This document shows, piece after piece, positions 44,835-54,191 of a DNA stretch of 64,000 bases. The position numbers were made by a program, and so were the translations under genes. Within the stretch, counting starts at the first letter, position 1. Each line of letters starts with the position of its first letter. The stretch covers positions 124,001 to 188,000 of the forward strand of contig JAIQFS010000003.1 in the NCBI GenBank assembly GCA_020073145.1, given 5' to 3'. The stretch is from Terriglobia bacterium. GTDB lineage: Bacteria > Acidobacteriota > Terriglobia > Bryobacterales > Bryobacteraceae. Below the pieces are notes generated by a model, which did no database searches, was not told where the DNA came from, and saw nothing but the letters and a program-made list of their open reading frames with translations.

Positions 44835-45500
44835 GGCGCTTGATCTCCAAGGCCTGACTCTGGAGCGCCTCCGCTTGCGCGTACTTGCCCTCTTCGGCGT
44901 AAACATTCGCCAGATTGTTCATGAGCAACAACGTATAGGGATGCTCGGGACCAAACACGCGGCGCCGGATCTCCAGGGCCTGACTATCGAGCGCCTCGGC
45001 TTGCGCGTACTTGCCTTGACCGTCGTAGGCGACCGCCAGATTATTCATGGACTTCAATGTATCGGGATGCTCCGGACCAAGCACGCGGCGCTCGATCTGC
45101 ACCGTTTCCTCACCCAGCGCCTCGCCTTGCGCGTACTTGGATTCCCGGTAGTAATAGCCCACCAGAGTACTCATTGACGCCAAAGTATCGGGATGCTCCG
45201 GGCCGACCACGCGGCGCCGGATCTCCAGGGTCTGCTGGTACAGTGCCTCGGCTTGCGGGTACTTGCCTGAATCAATATAGACGCCCGCCAGAAGGTTCAT
45301 GGAACTCAGGGTCTGCGGATGCTCGGGACCGAGCACGCGCCGCTCGATCTGCAAGGCCTGGTTCAGGAGGGACTCGGCCTCGGCGTGCAGGCCACCACGC
45401 CATGCCGCCTCTCCCAGGCGGTTCGCGGTGTCCAACGTCTTCGGATTTTCGGGACCCAGCACCCGGCGGTGCAATTCCACCGCCCGCTCCAGTTGCTTCA
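44520..45500 (-). repeat. Tandem 126-bp TPR-coding repeats
   Basis: Eight units of 42 codons each contain GPEHP.TL or GPENP.T, a run of ten or so small residues, then GKYAQAEAL and a basic RRR end. The GPEHP-coding motif recurs every 126 bp except between 44816 and 44940, where it is 124 bp. These are kinesin-light-chain-type TPRs (TPR_12). Confidence 0.85.
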
Positions 45501-46833
45501 TCGCCTCCGCAAACAGCCCGAGATCGATGTACGTCTTCCCGACCGTGTCCCGGATCGCGGCCTCCACCTCCGGTTGCCGGTCGAATTTTCCCGTGATCCG
45601 TTCTGCCGCCCGGTCTAAGGCCGTTCGCACCTTCAGGTCGGGATCGGGTTTGGCGCGCCCTCCGGATTGCGTCTCGGAGCGGGCCTGGGCCAGCAGGTCG
45701 TTCTGCAAAAAATCGTTCAACGCATTGGCCGTGGCCGCCTCCTGGTTGGCGCGCACCGCCGACCGCGTGCTGACCACGGTGGCCGCCGCCAGGATGAGAA
45801 ACACCGCCGCCACGCTGGCCGCCAGCGCCTTATGCCGCTGCGTGAATTTCTGTAATTGATAACTGACGCTGGCGGGCCGCGCCACGATCGGCTCGTCGCC
45901 GAGATACCGCCGGATATCCGCTGCCAGTTCCACAGCCGACGCGTACCGCCTCAGCTTGTCCTTCTCCAACGCCTTCGCCACGATGGTTTCGACGTCGCCG
46001 CGGTACACGCGATCAATCGAGCTCAACGGCGTGGGATCTTCTTCCCGGATGGTCTGCAGCGCCCGGTGCAGCTTTTGATCGAGCTTGTATGGCAGGCCTC
46101 CTGCCAGAAGCTCATAGAGGATCACGCCCAACGCGTAGACATCGCTGCGGGTATCCAGCTCCAGCGGATCGCCCAGCACCTGCTCGGGGCTCATGTAGGC
46201 CAGGGTCCCGACCAGTTGACCCATGTCCGTCTGGAGCGTGGCTTGCGCATCGCTGTCGGTGACGCGCGCCACGCCGAAATCCAGAATTTTGGGTTGGCCG
46301 GTATCGTCCACCAGGATGTTGCCCGGTTTCAGGTCGCGGTGAATCAGGCCGCGCTGATGCGCGTGGTGCACCGCTTCGCAGATCTTCGCTATGATTTCCA
46401 GGCGTTGCCGCGTGTTCGGGCGATGAGCTTCGGCCCAGACCCGCAGCGTCTGGCCGTGAATCAATTCCATGGCGAACCAGGGCTGCCGTCCAAAGGCAGT
46501 ATCCGCGGCGCCGGCCTCGTAGATCTGAGCAATTCCGGGATGCTGCAAGCGGCCGAGGGCCTGCGACTCCTGCTCGAAGCGGCGCAGCAGTTCGGGGCTG
46601 GCATGGCCGGGTTTGATAACCTTGAGGGCCACGGTGCGGCGGGGCTGATCCTGTTCGGCCTCGTAGACGGCGCCCATGCCGCCCTCGCCTAACAGGCGAA
46701 GGATGCGGTAACGGCCGATGGCGGCGGGCAACAGGCCCGTCGTGACGCCCTGCCGCGCCAGATCCGCCGCCATCGTGAGCGTTGGCTGGGGATCCTGCGG
46801 ATTGCCCGGCGCGGTTGAAGAAGTCGAATCCAT
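44635..46833 (-). CDS. Receptor-like Ser/Thr kinase with TPR array (frameshifted 3' end)
   Basis: From ATG 46833, behind GAGGGGG, the kinase domain has the loop GEGGMGAVY, Lys71, HRDLKPGN with Asp167, DFG at 185-187 and SPEQVLGD. A membrane segment (about 335-355) and then a TPR array follow. The array is intact for five units, then the frame is lost near 44834 and the chain ends after about 50 unrelated residues. With two bases restored the protein would run to 44160, about 890 residues. The TPR half would be extracytoplasmic. The gene is alone on this strand. Confidence 0.85.
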   Translation of the reverse strand: MDSTSSTAPGNPQDPQPTLTMAADLARQGVTTGLLPAAIGRYRILRLLGEGGMGAVYEAEQDQPRRTVALKVIKPGHASPELLRRFEQESQALGRLQHPGIAQIYEAGAADTAFGRQPWFAMELIHGQTLRVWAEAHRPNTRQRLEIIAKICEAVHHAHQRGLIHRDLKPGNILVDDTGQPKILDFGVARVTDSDAQATLQTDMGQLVGTLAYMSPEQVLGDPLELDTRSDVYALGVILYELLAGGLPYKLDQKLHRALQTIREEDPTPLSSIDRVYRGDVETIVAKALEKDKLRRYASAVELAADIRRYLGDEPIVARPASVSYQLQKFTQRHKALAASVAAVFLILAAATVVSTRSAVRANQEAATANALNDFLQNDLLAQARSETQSGGRAKPDPDLKVRTALDRAAERITGKFDRQPEVEAAIRDTVGKTYIDLGLFAEAMKQLERAVELHRRVLGPENPKTLDTANRLGEAAWRGGLHAEAESLLNQALQIERRVLGPEHPQTLSSMNLLAGVYIDSGKYPQAEALYQQTLEIRRRVVGPEHPDTLASMSTLVGYYYRESKYAQGEALGEETVQIERRVLGPEHPDTLKSMNNLAVAYDGQGKYAQAEALDSQALEIRRRVFGPEHPYTLLLMNNLANVYAEEGKYAQAEALQSQALEIKRRARSRASRHVDVHEQSGMVPISPGQIRTGPTALPASPGNPAPGVGSRASLYSFHSFGCGIHVPATG

Positions 46834-47256
46834 GTTCGCTGGCCCCCTCGCAGCGATCAATGCGGCCGCGCCAGAAACGCGGCGTCTCATGATTGTATAG
46901 GATGCTGGCGGGGCCAGGTGGGAACCGGCTGGCGTGATTAGAGTGAACGGGAGCGGGAGATTCAAGCGTGTCGTGATCTTGCGGTTGTAGCTTTCTTCTT
47001 CGCAGGGAGGTGTGGATGAATGTCTGGTTTGACTGGTTCCGAAAGAAAACTGCCTGGCGAAAAGACGAAGGCGAAGGCCTCGCTATCCGACATCGGCTTC
47101 GCCACCTGCGCGGACCGACCGACCTTCCCCCCGCTATACTCGAAACGTACCACCCACAGATTCTTCCGACGAGGCTTTTTCTAGCGGATGGCGGGCTGGC
47201 CTTGACGGCCGCGAGCGCGACCTCCTATACTCCGGGCAGAGGGACAGGAGGGAACC
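46834..47256. other. Intergenic region of 423 bp
   Basis: This is the divergent spacer between the split kinase and the HD-domain gene. An ATG at 47016 behind GGGAGGTG opens a short frame that overlaps the HD gene start and has no recognisable domain, so I do not call it. I see no tRNA or repeat. Confidence 0.5.
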
Positions 47257-48057
47257 GTGGACATCGATCGACAGGTGTTCCTGGCCGGTCTGGGCGGCCC
47301 CGCGGCCGCCGGCAGGATGAGCGATGAGGCCAAGGCCGACGCCCTGGAAGAGCACTTGATGACCCAGCTCAACCAGGCGCACCGGAAGTATCCCACCGCC
47401 GCCGAAGTGGCGCTGCAGATTGAAACCCGGCCGTTCCGGCGCGGCGCCGGCAACCTATTTGTGGCGACCCAAGGGAATGTGAAGCGGCTGCCACCCATGC
47501 CGGAGAGGCCGACCCTCATCGACTTCTTCAAGCTTCGCTTCCACGAAACCGCCAACCACGTGCTGCAAAGCGCCAATCGCGCCATGAACAACGGCATGCC
47601 GGAGGAGATCATTCTGGCCTGCCTCCTGCACGACACCGCGCTCGATCTGATCAAGGTGGACCATGGCTGGTGGGGCGCGCAGCTGTATGAGCCGTACGTC
47701 TCCGAGAAGGTCGCGTTCGCCATCCGTTACCACCAGGCGCTGCGCTTCTATGAGGACCTAGAGAACGGCTACGAATACCCGGACCTGTATCGCCAGATGT
47801 TTGGCGTGGATTACCAGCCGGAGCCGTACATTGAGGCTACGTACCAGATGGTGCGTAAACACAAGTGGTATCTGGAGCCGCGCCTGGTGACGGTGAACGA
47901 CCTGTACGCGTTCGAGCCCAACGTGAACCCGACGCTCGATCAGTTCACCGACATCATCGGCCGCCACTTCAAGCAGCCCAAGGAAGGCCTGGGGTACGAC
48001 AACAGCCCCGTGGCGCACATGTGGCGGTCGATCGCGCGGCCGGATTCGCCGCTGTAG
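47257..48057 (+). CDS. HD-domain protein (metal-dependent, function unknown)
   Basis: The GTG start follows AGGAGGG and gives 266 residues. The HD signature is His96 or His101 (RFHETANH), HD at 125-126 (LLHDTALD), and further His136 (KVDHGWWG) and His159 (RYHQAL). The extra His residues between the HD pair and the C-terminal Asp resemble the diiron oxygenase branch (PhnZ/inositol oxygenase-like) as well as phosphohydrolases. There is no signal peptide. The last 50 residues (NDLYAFEPNVNPTLDQFTD) are well conserved in composition but not recognised. Confidence 0.65.
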   Translation: MDIDRQVFLAGLGGPAAAGRMSDEAKADALEEHLMTQLNQAHRKYPTAAEVALQIETRPFRRGAGNLFVATQGNVKRLPPMPERPTLIDFFKLRFHETANHVLQSANRAMNNGMPEEIILACLLHDTALDLIKVDHGWWGAQLYEPYVSEKVAFAIRYHQALRFYEDLENGYEYPDLYRQMFGVDYQPEPYIEATYQMVRKHKWYLEPRLVTVNDLYAFEPNVNPTLDQFTDIIGRHFKQPKEGLGYDNSPVAHMWRSIARPDSPL

Positions 48058-48066
48058 GGCGGCGGG

Positions 48067-48903
48067 TTATTCGTAAAACGCCGGCGACTTCTTGATCTTT
48101 TCGTTGGCCAGGATGTCGTGCTGGATCCACAACTGCGCGTGCTTGGCTTTCAGGAACGCTTCCATCTTGGCCTTGGACACCACTTCCTGCTGCGGATTGC
48201 CGAGATTGCCAAGGGGCGTGAAATCCTTGAGTGTGCGCTCGGCCGGATAGTGGTACAGGTCACCGCTCAGAACCAGCGGCCCGGTCTTCTTGAGGTTCAC
48301 GAAGAGGGACTGGTGGCCGGGCGTGTGGCCGGGTGTGGCCACGATAACGACGCTGCCGTCCCCGAACACGTCGTAATCGCCCTCGATGATTTTGGTCTTG
48401 CTGTTGCGGAGCGCGCTATACCGCGCGGCCCCGTTGATCGGAGTGGCCGGCGGCGTCTCGGGAAACATGGCGTCGCGCTCGGCCTGATGCACCAGCCAGG
48501 TGGACCCGGCGAATTCGTTGGCATTGGCGGAGTGGTCGTAGTGATAGTGCGAGAGGGCCAGGTAGGTGATGTCCGATGGCTGATACCCGATCGCGGCGAA
48601 CTGGCCGCGGAGCGTAGTGTGCACGGTAGCGCGGGCTTCGGTAGTTCCTTCGGGCTTGATCAGCTCATCGGGGATCACGCCGGTATCCCAGAGCAGCGTG
48701 CCCCGCGGATGCACGATGAGGTATGCCAGCACCGACATATCGGTGGTGGTGACGCCGCGATCGAGCAGCGCCTTGGGATTGCCGCTGACCAGGTGCCCGC
48801 AATCGAAGACGTAGAGGCGCACCGAAGACGGCGGTTTCGGTTGGGCCGCAGCGAGCGCCGCGCAGAGGGCAATCGGCAATGCCGTTCGACGTAAGAGTTT
48901 CAT
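48067..48903 (-). CDS. Secreted metallo-beta-lactamase-fold hydrolase (AHL lactonase-like)
   Basis: From ATG 48903 the protein has 278 residues with a signal peptide (about 1-20). The zinc motif LSHYHYDHSAN carries His119, His121, Asp123 and His124. The Tyr between the metal ligands and VIVATPGHTPGHQSLF downstream resemble N-acyl-homoserine lactonases (AiiA type). The substrate cannot be fixed from sequence; a general lactonase or quorum-quenching role is possible. It converges with the HD-domain gene. Confidence 0.85.
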   Translation of the reverse strand: MKLLRRTALPIALCAALAAAQPKPPSSVRLYVFDCGHLVSGNPKALLDRGVTTTDMSVLAYLIVHPRGTLLWDTGVIPDELIKPEGTTEARATVHTTLRGQFAAIGYQPSDITYLALSHYHYDHSANANEFAGSTWLVHQAERDAMFPETPPATPINGAARYSALRNSKTKIIEGDYDVFGDGSVVIVATPGHTPGHQSLFVNLKKTGPLVLSGDLYHYPAERTLKDFTPLGNLGNPQQEVVSKAKMEAFLKAKHAQLWIQHDILANEKIKKSPAFYE

Positions 48904-48948
48904 GTACCCTCGCAATTCCGTTCAAGTCTATCGCGCCCGGCCGGTGGC

Positions 48949-48983
48949 ATAAGGCTCCAGCCTTGTGCCCGCGCGCAGCGCGG
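48949..48983. repeat. Dispersed double-hairpin repeat, copy B
   Basis: ATAAGGCTCCAGCCTTGTGC followed by CCGCGCGCAGCGCGG: a perfect AAGGCT-CC-AGCCTT palindrome, then a GC hairpin. It lies between the lactonase-like gene and the stop of the PQQ dehydrogenase gene. It matches copy A (20789) and copy C (55779). Confidence 0.75.
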
Positions 48984-49003
48984 TTCTTGGCGCGGGGCGC
49001 CAC

Positions 49004-50986
49004 TTAACTCGGCAGCTTGAACGCGATCAACTCCGCCGCGAAACCCGGGCCGGCGATGGCCAGAACCACGTACTGCTTGCCGTTCAACATGTAAGTCATG
49101 GGGGTCCCGGTCTGGCCGGCGGGCATGTAGACCGCGCCCAGCTCCTTGCCGGTGGCCTTGTCGTAAGCGCGCAGCATGGCGCCCACTTCGCCCGAGGGCG
49201 TGGTGAAGGTGCCGCGCTCGCCGGCGATGATGAGCGTCTTGGTGACCAGCACACTGAATACGCCCGCCCGGCCGGTGCGCGGAATGTTCACGCCCTTGAG
49301 CGCCGGGTGATTGCGGATATTGTCGGGCGTTTCGCCATGGGCGATCTGCCAGAGAATGTCGCCCTTGTTGAGGTCGATGGCGCTGATTTGGGCGTAGGGC
49401 GGCTTGTCCAGCGGCAACCCTTGCACGGTGAGACCGCCCGCGCCCCCGCGGCCGCCGGTGCGCGGCGCCGCGCTTCCCGAGATGTACCGCATGTCGGAAC
49501 GGTTGTTGTCCGGAGGCACCAGCCCCAGCGAGCTCAGCGATTTTTGCGAGGGCACGTACGCGATGTGGCTTTCGGGGTCGAAGGCGCCGCCGGCCCAGTT
49601 GGTGCCGCCGCCCGCTGTAGCCAGTGCCAGCGTCGCGTAGGGGCCTTCCGGCTTGCTCACCACCGGCGGGGTGAAGATCGGCCCGAGCTTGTATTTGGAA
49701 ACCAGTTGCACCGCCTCGGCATGCAGCTCGGGAGTGAAGTTGATGAGGTCATCCATGGTGAAGCCCTGCCGGTCATACGCCGGAGGCTTGACCGGGAACG
49801 GCTGCGTGGGCGAATACCACTCGCCGGGGACCTCCCCCTTCTCCACCGGCCGCTCCTGCATCCCGAAGATGGGCTGGCCGTTCTCGCGATTGAAGACATA
49901 CAGGAAGGCCTGCTTGGTGGGCTGCGCCAGGGCGTGAACTAGGCGCCCATTCTGCGTGATGTCCACCAGGATGGGAGCGTCCGGGATGTCCATATCCCAG
50001 ATGCCGTGGTGCACCAGTTGATAATGCCACTTGCGCTGGCCGGTCTTTAAATCGACGGCCACCACGGACTCGCCAAACAACCCGTTGCCGGGGCGATGGC
50101 CGCCGTAGTAATCGCCCGTGGGCAACTCGACGGGGATGTACGCCATGCCGAGCTGCTCGTCGACGCTGATCTGGCCCCATGCGCCAGTGTTGCCGGTGTA
50201 GTCGGCGGAATCCTGCTCCCAGGTGTTATAGCCGAACTCGCCCGGTTTGGGAATGGTGTGGAAGATCCACAGGCGCTTGCCGGTGAGGGCGTCAAACGCG
50301 CGGACGTAGCCTTTCACGTTGGCTTTGCCGGTGGGCACGCCGCCCGGCTTGTGGGCCGCGCCGACGATGATGGTATTGCCGGCGACCACGGGCGCGGCGT
50401 GAAGCCCGATCTCGCTCGACTCCAGATCGATGATCTGATCGTCATCGGTCTTCAGATCGACCGCGCCGCTGTTGCCGAAGCTGGAGATCGGGTTGCCGGT
50501 CTGGGCGTTCAATTCCACCAGCCGGTAGCCGGGGGTCACGTACACGATGCGCTCTTCGGTGCCGTTGGTCCAATAGGCCAGGCCGCGGCCGGAGAGTTTC
50601 CGCGGCGCGACATCCCCGCGCTTGCCTTCTTTTTCGCCGTGTACCCAGAGCAGTTCGCCGGTGGCGGCGTCGAGCGCCACCACATCGCGCCGCGTGCCGG
50701 CGGTGGAGTAGATCACCCCCTTGACCATCAGCGGCGTCCCTTCGAAGTTGTACTCGGGCGTGGGCCCGAGGTTGTCGGTCTTGAAGCGCCAGGCCACTTG
50801 CAGCTTGCTGAAATTGCCGCCGTTGATCTGGTCGAGAGGGGAGTAGTGCGTGTTCCCGAGGTCTCCGCCGTAGGTCCGCCACTCTCCGTTCTTGGCCCCC
50901 GATTGCGCCGTGACGGGCAGGGTGCCCCACAGCAGGCTCACCGCCAGAGCCGTATTTCCGAGCCCTCGAGCCACCATACGATTCAT
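49004..50986 (-). CDS. PQQ-dependent dehydrogenase (quinoprotein glucose/alcohol type)
   Basis: The 660-residue protein has a signal peptide (about 1-27) and the eight-bladed quinoprotein propeller: WRTYGGDLGNTHYSPLDQIN, GEWRTYGG lead, DAATGELLWVHGEKEG, RIVYVTPGYRLVELNAQTG, WGQISVDEQLGMAYIPVELP, GHRPGNGLFGESVVAVDLKT and GNDMGGTNWAGG-like TAGGGTNWAGGAFDPES. No CXXCH is present, so it has no attached haem and would pass electrons to a separate acceptor. It acts in the periplasm on a sugar or alcohol. A ribosome-binding site GGAAGGAGAG precedes the ATG. Confidence 0.9.
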   Translation of the reverse strand: MNRMVARGLGNTALAVSLLWGTLPVTAQSGAKNGEWRTYGGDLGNTHYSPLDQINGGNFSKLQVAWRFKTDNLGPTPEYNFEGTPLMVKGVIYSTAGTRRDVVALDAATGELLWVHGEKEGKRGDVAPRKLSGRGLAYWTNGTEERIVYVTPGYRLVELNAQTGNPISSFGNSGAVDLKTDDDQIIDLESSEIGLHAAPVVAGNTIIVGAAHKPGGVPTGKANVKGYVRAFDALTGKRLWIFHTIPKPGEFGYNTWEQDSADYTGNTGAWGQISVDEQLGMAYIPVELPTGDYYGGHRPGNGLFGESVVAVDLKTGQRKWHYQLVHHGIWDMDIPDAPILVDITQNGRLVHALAQPTKQAFLYVFNRENGQPIFGMQERPVEKGEVPGEWYSPTQPFPVKPPAYDRQGFTMDDLINFTPELHAEAVQLVSKYKLGPIFTPPVVSKPEGPYATLALATAGGGTNWAGGAFDPESHIAYVPSQKSLSSLGLVPPDNNRSDMRYISGSAAPRTGGRGGAGGLTVQGLPLDKPPYAQISAIDLNKGDILWQIAHGETPDNIRNHPALKGVNIPRTGRAGVFSVLVTKTLIIAGERGTFTTPSGEVGAMLRAYDKATGKELGAVYMPAGQTGTPMTYMLNGKQYVVLAIAGPGFAAELIAFKLPS

Positions 50987-51070
50987 GCCTCTCTCCTTCC
51001 GCGCTCCCTAGACCCGGCGCGACACTGTCGAAAGATTATATCCGAAAGGGATACGAGACGGGCCGTATCC

Positions 51071-51994
51071 TCAAGCCACTGGGTGGAACGCGTAGCGGAA
51101 GCCGTTCTCCGCAAGACCGCGCAATTCCGCTTCGCTGAACCCGAACGTCTTCGCGGCCAGCCCGTATTCTCCGACCAGCGAGCAGCGGAACATCGCGGGA
51201 TCGTCCGTGTTCAGCACGATCGGCACGCCCGCATCGAAGATTCGGCGCACCGGATGCTCTTCGACGCGCTTCACGACGCCCGTCACCAGGTTGCTCGTAA
51301 TGCAGATTTCGAGCGGAATGTTGTGCTCGCGGAGGTGCTTCAGCAATGCCGGGTCCTGGATGGCCGCGATGCCGTGGCCGATCCGCTCCGCGCCTAACGC
51401 GAGCGCCGCCCAGATGGATTCTGGGCCCATGCTCTCTCCCGCGTGCGCCGTCAGACGAAGGCCGGCCCGCTTGGCATAGGCGAAGACCTCGGTGAACCAC
51501 TCGGCGGGGCCGCGCTCCTCGCTGCCGCCGATCCCGTAGGCCACCACGCCCTGGTGGCTCCGCTCGGCTGCGAACTCGGCCACGCGCATTGCCGGCTCCA
51601 CTCCAAACTGGCGGACCGCATCCAAAATCCAACGCACTTCGACGGGGGAGCCCGCGGCCGCGCCTCGCACCGCATCGAAGATCGGCGCGAAATCCTCCCC
51701 TTTCCAGAGAACCACGCCCGCCGCCACGATAATTTCCGCGTAGCGCACGTTCTGCGCGGCCAGGCGTTCCAGCAGGCGGCGGGTGACCAGCGCGTAGTCT
51801 TTGGGCGTCCGCAGCCGCTTGCCCACGGCGCCGAAGGCCTTCAAGAACGCATCGAAATCGGCGTACTCATACAGGGCGCGGAAGTCCTCCATCGGCGTGT
51901 CCGGATCCAGCTCGTGCAGCGTCTCCGGTTCCACCGAACCCTCCAGGTGCACGTGCAGCTCCGCTTTTGGCAAATCCAGCAGGAAATCGGCCAT
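51071..51994 (-). CDS. add: Adenosine deaminase family protein
   Basis: The 307-residue protein has His14 and His16 (ELHVHLEGS), the THAHAGE-like LTAHAGESMGP with the catalytic Glu, ERIGHGIA, and LNTDDPAMF with the Asp pair that holds zinc and activates water. It deaminates adenosine or a related purine to inosine in the cytoplasm. Adenine deaminase is possible within this family. Its start is only 19 bp from that of glgB on the other strand. Confidence 0.88.
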   Translation of the reverse strand: MADFLLDLPKAELHVHLEGSVEPETLHELDPDTPMEDFRALYEYADFDAFLKAFGAVGKRLRTPKDYALVTRRLLERLAAQNVRYAEIIVAAGVVLWKGEDFAPIFDAVRGAAAGSPVEVRWILDAVRQFGVEPAMRVAEFAAERSHQGVVAYGIGGSEERGPAEWFTEVFAYAKRAGLRLTAHAGESMGPESIWAALALGAERIGHGIAAIQDPALLKHLREHNIPLEICITSNLVTGVVKRVEEHPVRRIFDAGVPIVLNTDDPAMFRCSLVGEYGLAAKTFGFSEAELRGLAENGFRYAFHPVA

Positions 51995-52013
51995 ACTTGT
52001 CTATTAGCCTCTC

Positions 52014-54188
52014 ATGACTGCCGAAGAGATAGAAGCAATTGTCGGCGGATTTCACGGCGACGCATTCCGGATCCTGGGGCCCCACGCCATCCGCAACAAG
52101 GCCGCCCACGAACAATGGGAGGTCCGCGCGTTTCTGCCGCAGGCGGAATCCGCGGAAGTCCGTTCGGAAGACCGGCGCATCCCCATGGCCAAGAAGCACC
52201 ACGACGGCCTGTTTGCGGCCGTTTTGGAGGGGGAGCCAGGCCGTTACAGCCTTCGCGCGCGCCTGTCGGACGGGCGTGAAATCGAATTCGAAGACCCCTA
52301 CCGCTTCGGCGCCCAGCTTTCCGATTCCGATCTCCGCCTGCACACCGAAGGTACCCTCTACGAAGGCTACCGCACGTTTGGCGCGCATGTGACCTGTGTC
52401 GAAGGAGTGCCGGGCGTGCGCTTCGCGGTGTGGGCGCCCAACGCCATCAACGTCACGGTCGTGGGCGAGTTCAACGATTGGGACACCCGCCGCCACCCCA
52501 TGCGATTGCGCAGCGGCGGCGTCTGGGAGATCTTCCTGCCCGGCCTGGGCGAGGGCGCCGCGTACAAATATCATGTCCGCTCCCGCTTCGTCGGCCACCA
52601 ACAGCTCAAGGCCGATCCCTACGAATTTTATTCGGAAGCCCCGCCGAAAACGGCTTCCATCGTGTGGGACACGGCCAAGTATCCATGGAACGACGCCGCG
52701 TGGCTGGAGTCGCGCGCGCGCACGGATTGGCTCAAAGCGCCGATGTCCATCTACGAAGTGCACGCCGAATCCTGGCTGCGCGGCCCGCAGGGGCAGCCTC
52801 TCACCTACCGCGAGATGGCGGTGAAGCTGGTGGCCTATGTAAAACAGATGGGCTATACGCATATCGAGCTGTTGCCCATCATGGAGCACCCGTTCTCGGG
52901 ATCGTGGGGCTACCAGGTCCTCGGCTATTTCGCCCCCACGGCGCGATTTGGCAATCCCGATGACTTCAAACACCTGGTGGACACCTGCCACCAGGCCGGT
53001 ATCGGGGTGATCGTCGATTGGGTTCCCGCCCATTTCCCCAAAGACGCGCATGGCCTGGCCTTCTTCGACGGCACGGCCCTCTATGAGCACGCCGACTGGC
53101 GCAAGGGCGAGCACCACGACTGGGGCACGCTCATCTTCAACTACGGCCGCAATGAGGTGCGCTCGTTCCTTATTTCCAACGCCCTGTTCTGGCTGAAGGA
53201 ATATCACATCGACGGGCTGCGGGTGGACGCGGTCGCTTCCATGCTCTATCTCGATTATTCGCGCAAGCCCGGCGAATGGATTCCCAACCAGTCCGGCGGC
53301 AACGAGAATCTGGAAGCCATCGATTTTCTGCGGCGCTTCAATGAACTGGCCCACAAGATCCCGGGCGTGTTCACGCTGGCGGAGGAATCCACCGCCTTTC
53401 CCGGAGTCTCCAAACCGGTCTACCTCAACGGGCTCGGCTTCACGTTCAAGTGGAACATGGGCTGGATGCACGACATGCTGGCGTACTTCCGCGAGGACCC
53501 GGTCAACCGCAAGCACCACCACAACCACATCACCTTCGGCCTGCTGTACGCGTTTCACGAGAATTTCGTCCTGCCCATCTCGCACGACGAGGTGGTGCAT
53601 GGCAAAGGCTCGCTGCTCAACAAAATGCCCGGTGACGAGTGGCGTCAATTCGCCAACGCGCGCGCTTTCCTGGCGTATATGTGGGCGCATCCGGGCAAGA
53701 AGCTGTTATTCATGGGCCAGGAGATCGGCCAACGCGAGGAGTGGAATTACCATGTGGGAGTGCGCTGGGAGCTGCTCGAGTTCGATTTTCATCGCAAGCT
53801 GCAGACTCTGGTGCGCGAGCTGAACCGCCTGTACCGCGCCAACCCCGCGCTCCACCAGGTGGACTTTCACCACTCGGGATTCGAGTGGGTCGATTTCCAT
53901 GACGCCGACCACTCCGTGATCGCCTTCCTGCGGCGGGCCGAAGACCCCAACGATTTTCTCCTCTTCTGCTGCAACTTCACGCCGGTGGTCCGCCAGGGCT
54001 ACGACTTCGGAGTGCCGGAAGAGGGAGCTTACGAAGAGGTCTTGAACACGGATTCGGAATGTTTCGGCGGGTCGAACATCACCAGCGGCGGCGTGATTCT
54101 CTCGCGGCCGGTGCCCAAGCATCAGCGCCCGCAGAGCATTCGCGTGACGCTCCCGCCGCTGGCGGTGGTGGCGTACCGCAAGCGTTGA
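52014..54188 (+). CDS. glgB: 1,4-alpha-glucan branching enzyme GlgB
   Basis: The 724-residue protein has the N1 and CBM48 domains ([33 protein letters not shown]) and the GH13 barrel: [52 protein letters not shown] with the nucleophile Asp near 405, LAEEST with the acid Glu near 457, and [13 protein letters not shown]. It introduces alpha-1,6 branches into glycogen. The next gene starts 3 bp later, so the two are co-transcribed. Confidence 0.97.
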   Translation: MTAEEIEAIVGGFHGDAFRILGPHAIRNKAAHEQWEVRAFLPQAESAEVRSEDRRIPMAKKHHDGLFAAVLEGEPGRYSLRARLSDGREIEFEDPYRFGAQLSDSDLRLHTEGTLYEGYRTFGAHVTCVEGVPGVRFAVWAPNAINVTVVGEFNDWDTRRHPMRLRSGGVWEIFLPGLGEGAAYKYHVRSRFVGHQQLKADPYEFYSEAPPKTASIVWDTAKYPWNDAAWLESRARTDWLKAPMSIYEVHAESWLRGPQGQPLTYREMAVKLVAYVKQMGYTHIELLPIMEHPFSGSWGYQVLGYFAPTARFGNPDDFKHLVDTCHQAGIGVIVDWVPAHFPKDAHGLAFFDGTALYEHADWRKGEHHDWGTLIFNYGRNEVRSFLISNALFWLKEYHIDGLRVDAVASMLYLDYSRKPGEWIPNQSGGNENLEAIDFLRRFNELAHKIPGVFTLAEESTAFPGVSKPVYLNGLGFTFKWNMGWMHDMLAYFREDPVNRKHHHNHITFGLLYAFHENFVLPISHDEVVHGKGSLLNKMPGDEWRQFANARAFLAYMWAHPGKKLLFMGQEIGQREEWNYHVGVRWELLEFDFHRKLQTLVRELNRLYRANPALHQVDFHHSGFEWVDFHDADHSVIAFLRRAEDPNDFLLFCCNFTPVVRQGYDFGVPEEGAYEEVLNTDSECFGGSNITSGGVILSRPVPKHQRPQSIRVTLPPLAVVAYRKR

Positions 54189-54191
54189 GTC

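Noticed and set aside
47010-47327. Small plus-strand gene starting MNVWFDWFRKKTAWRKDEG
   Set aside because: It has a plausible ribosome-binding site but overlaps the well-supported HD-domain start and turns into Pro/Arg/Gly-rich shadow sequence.
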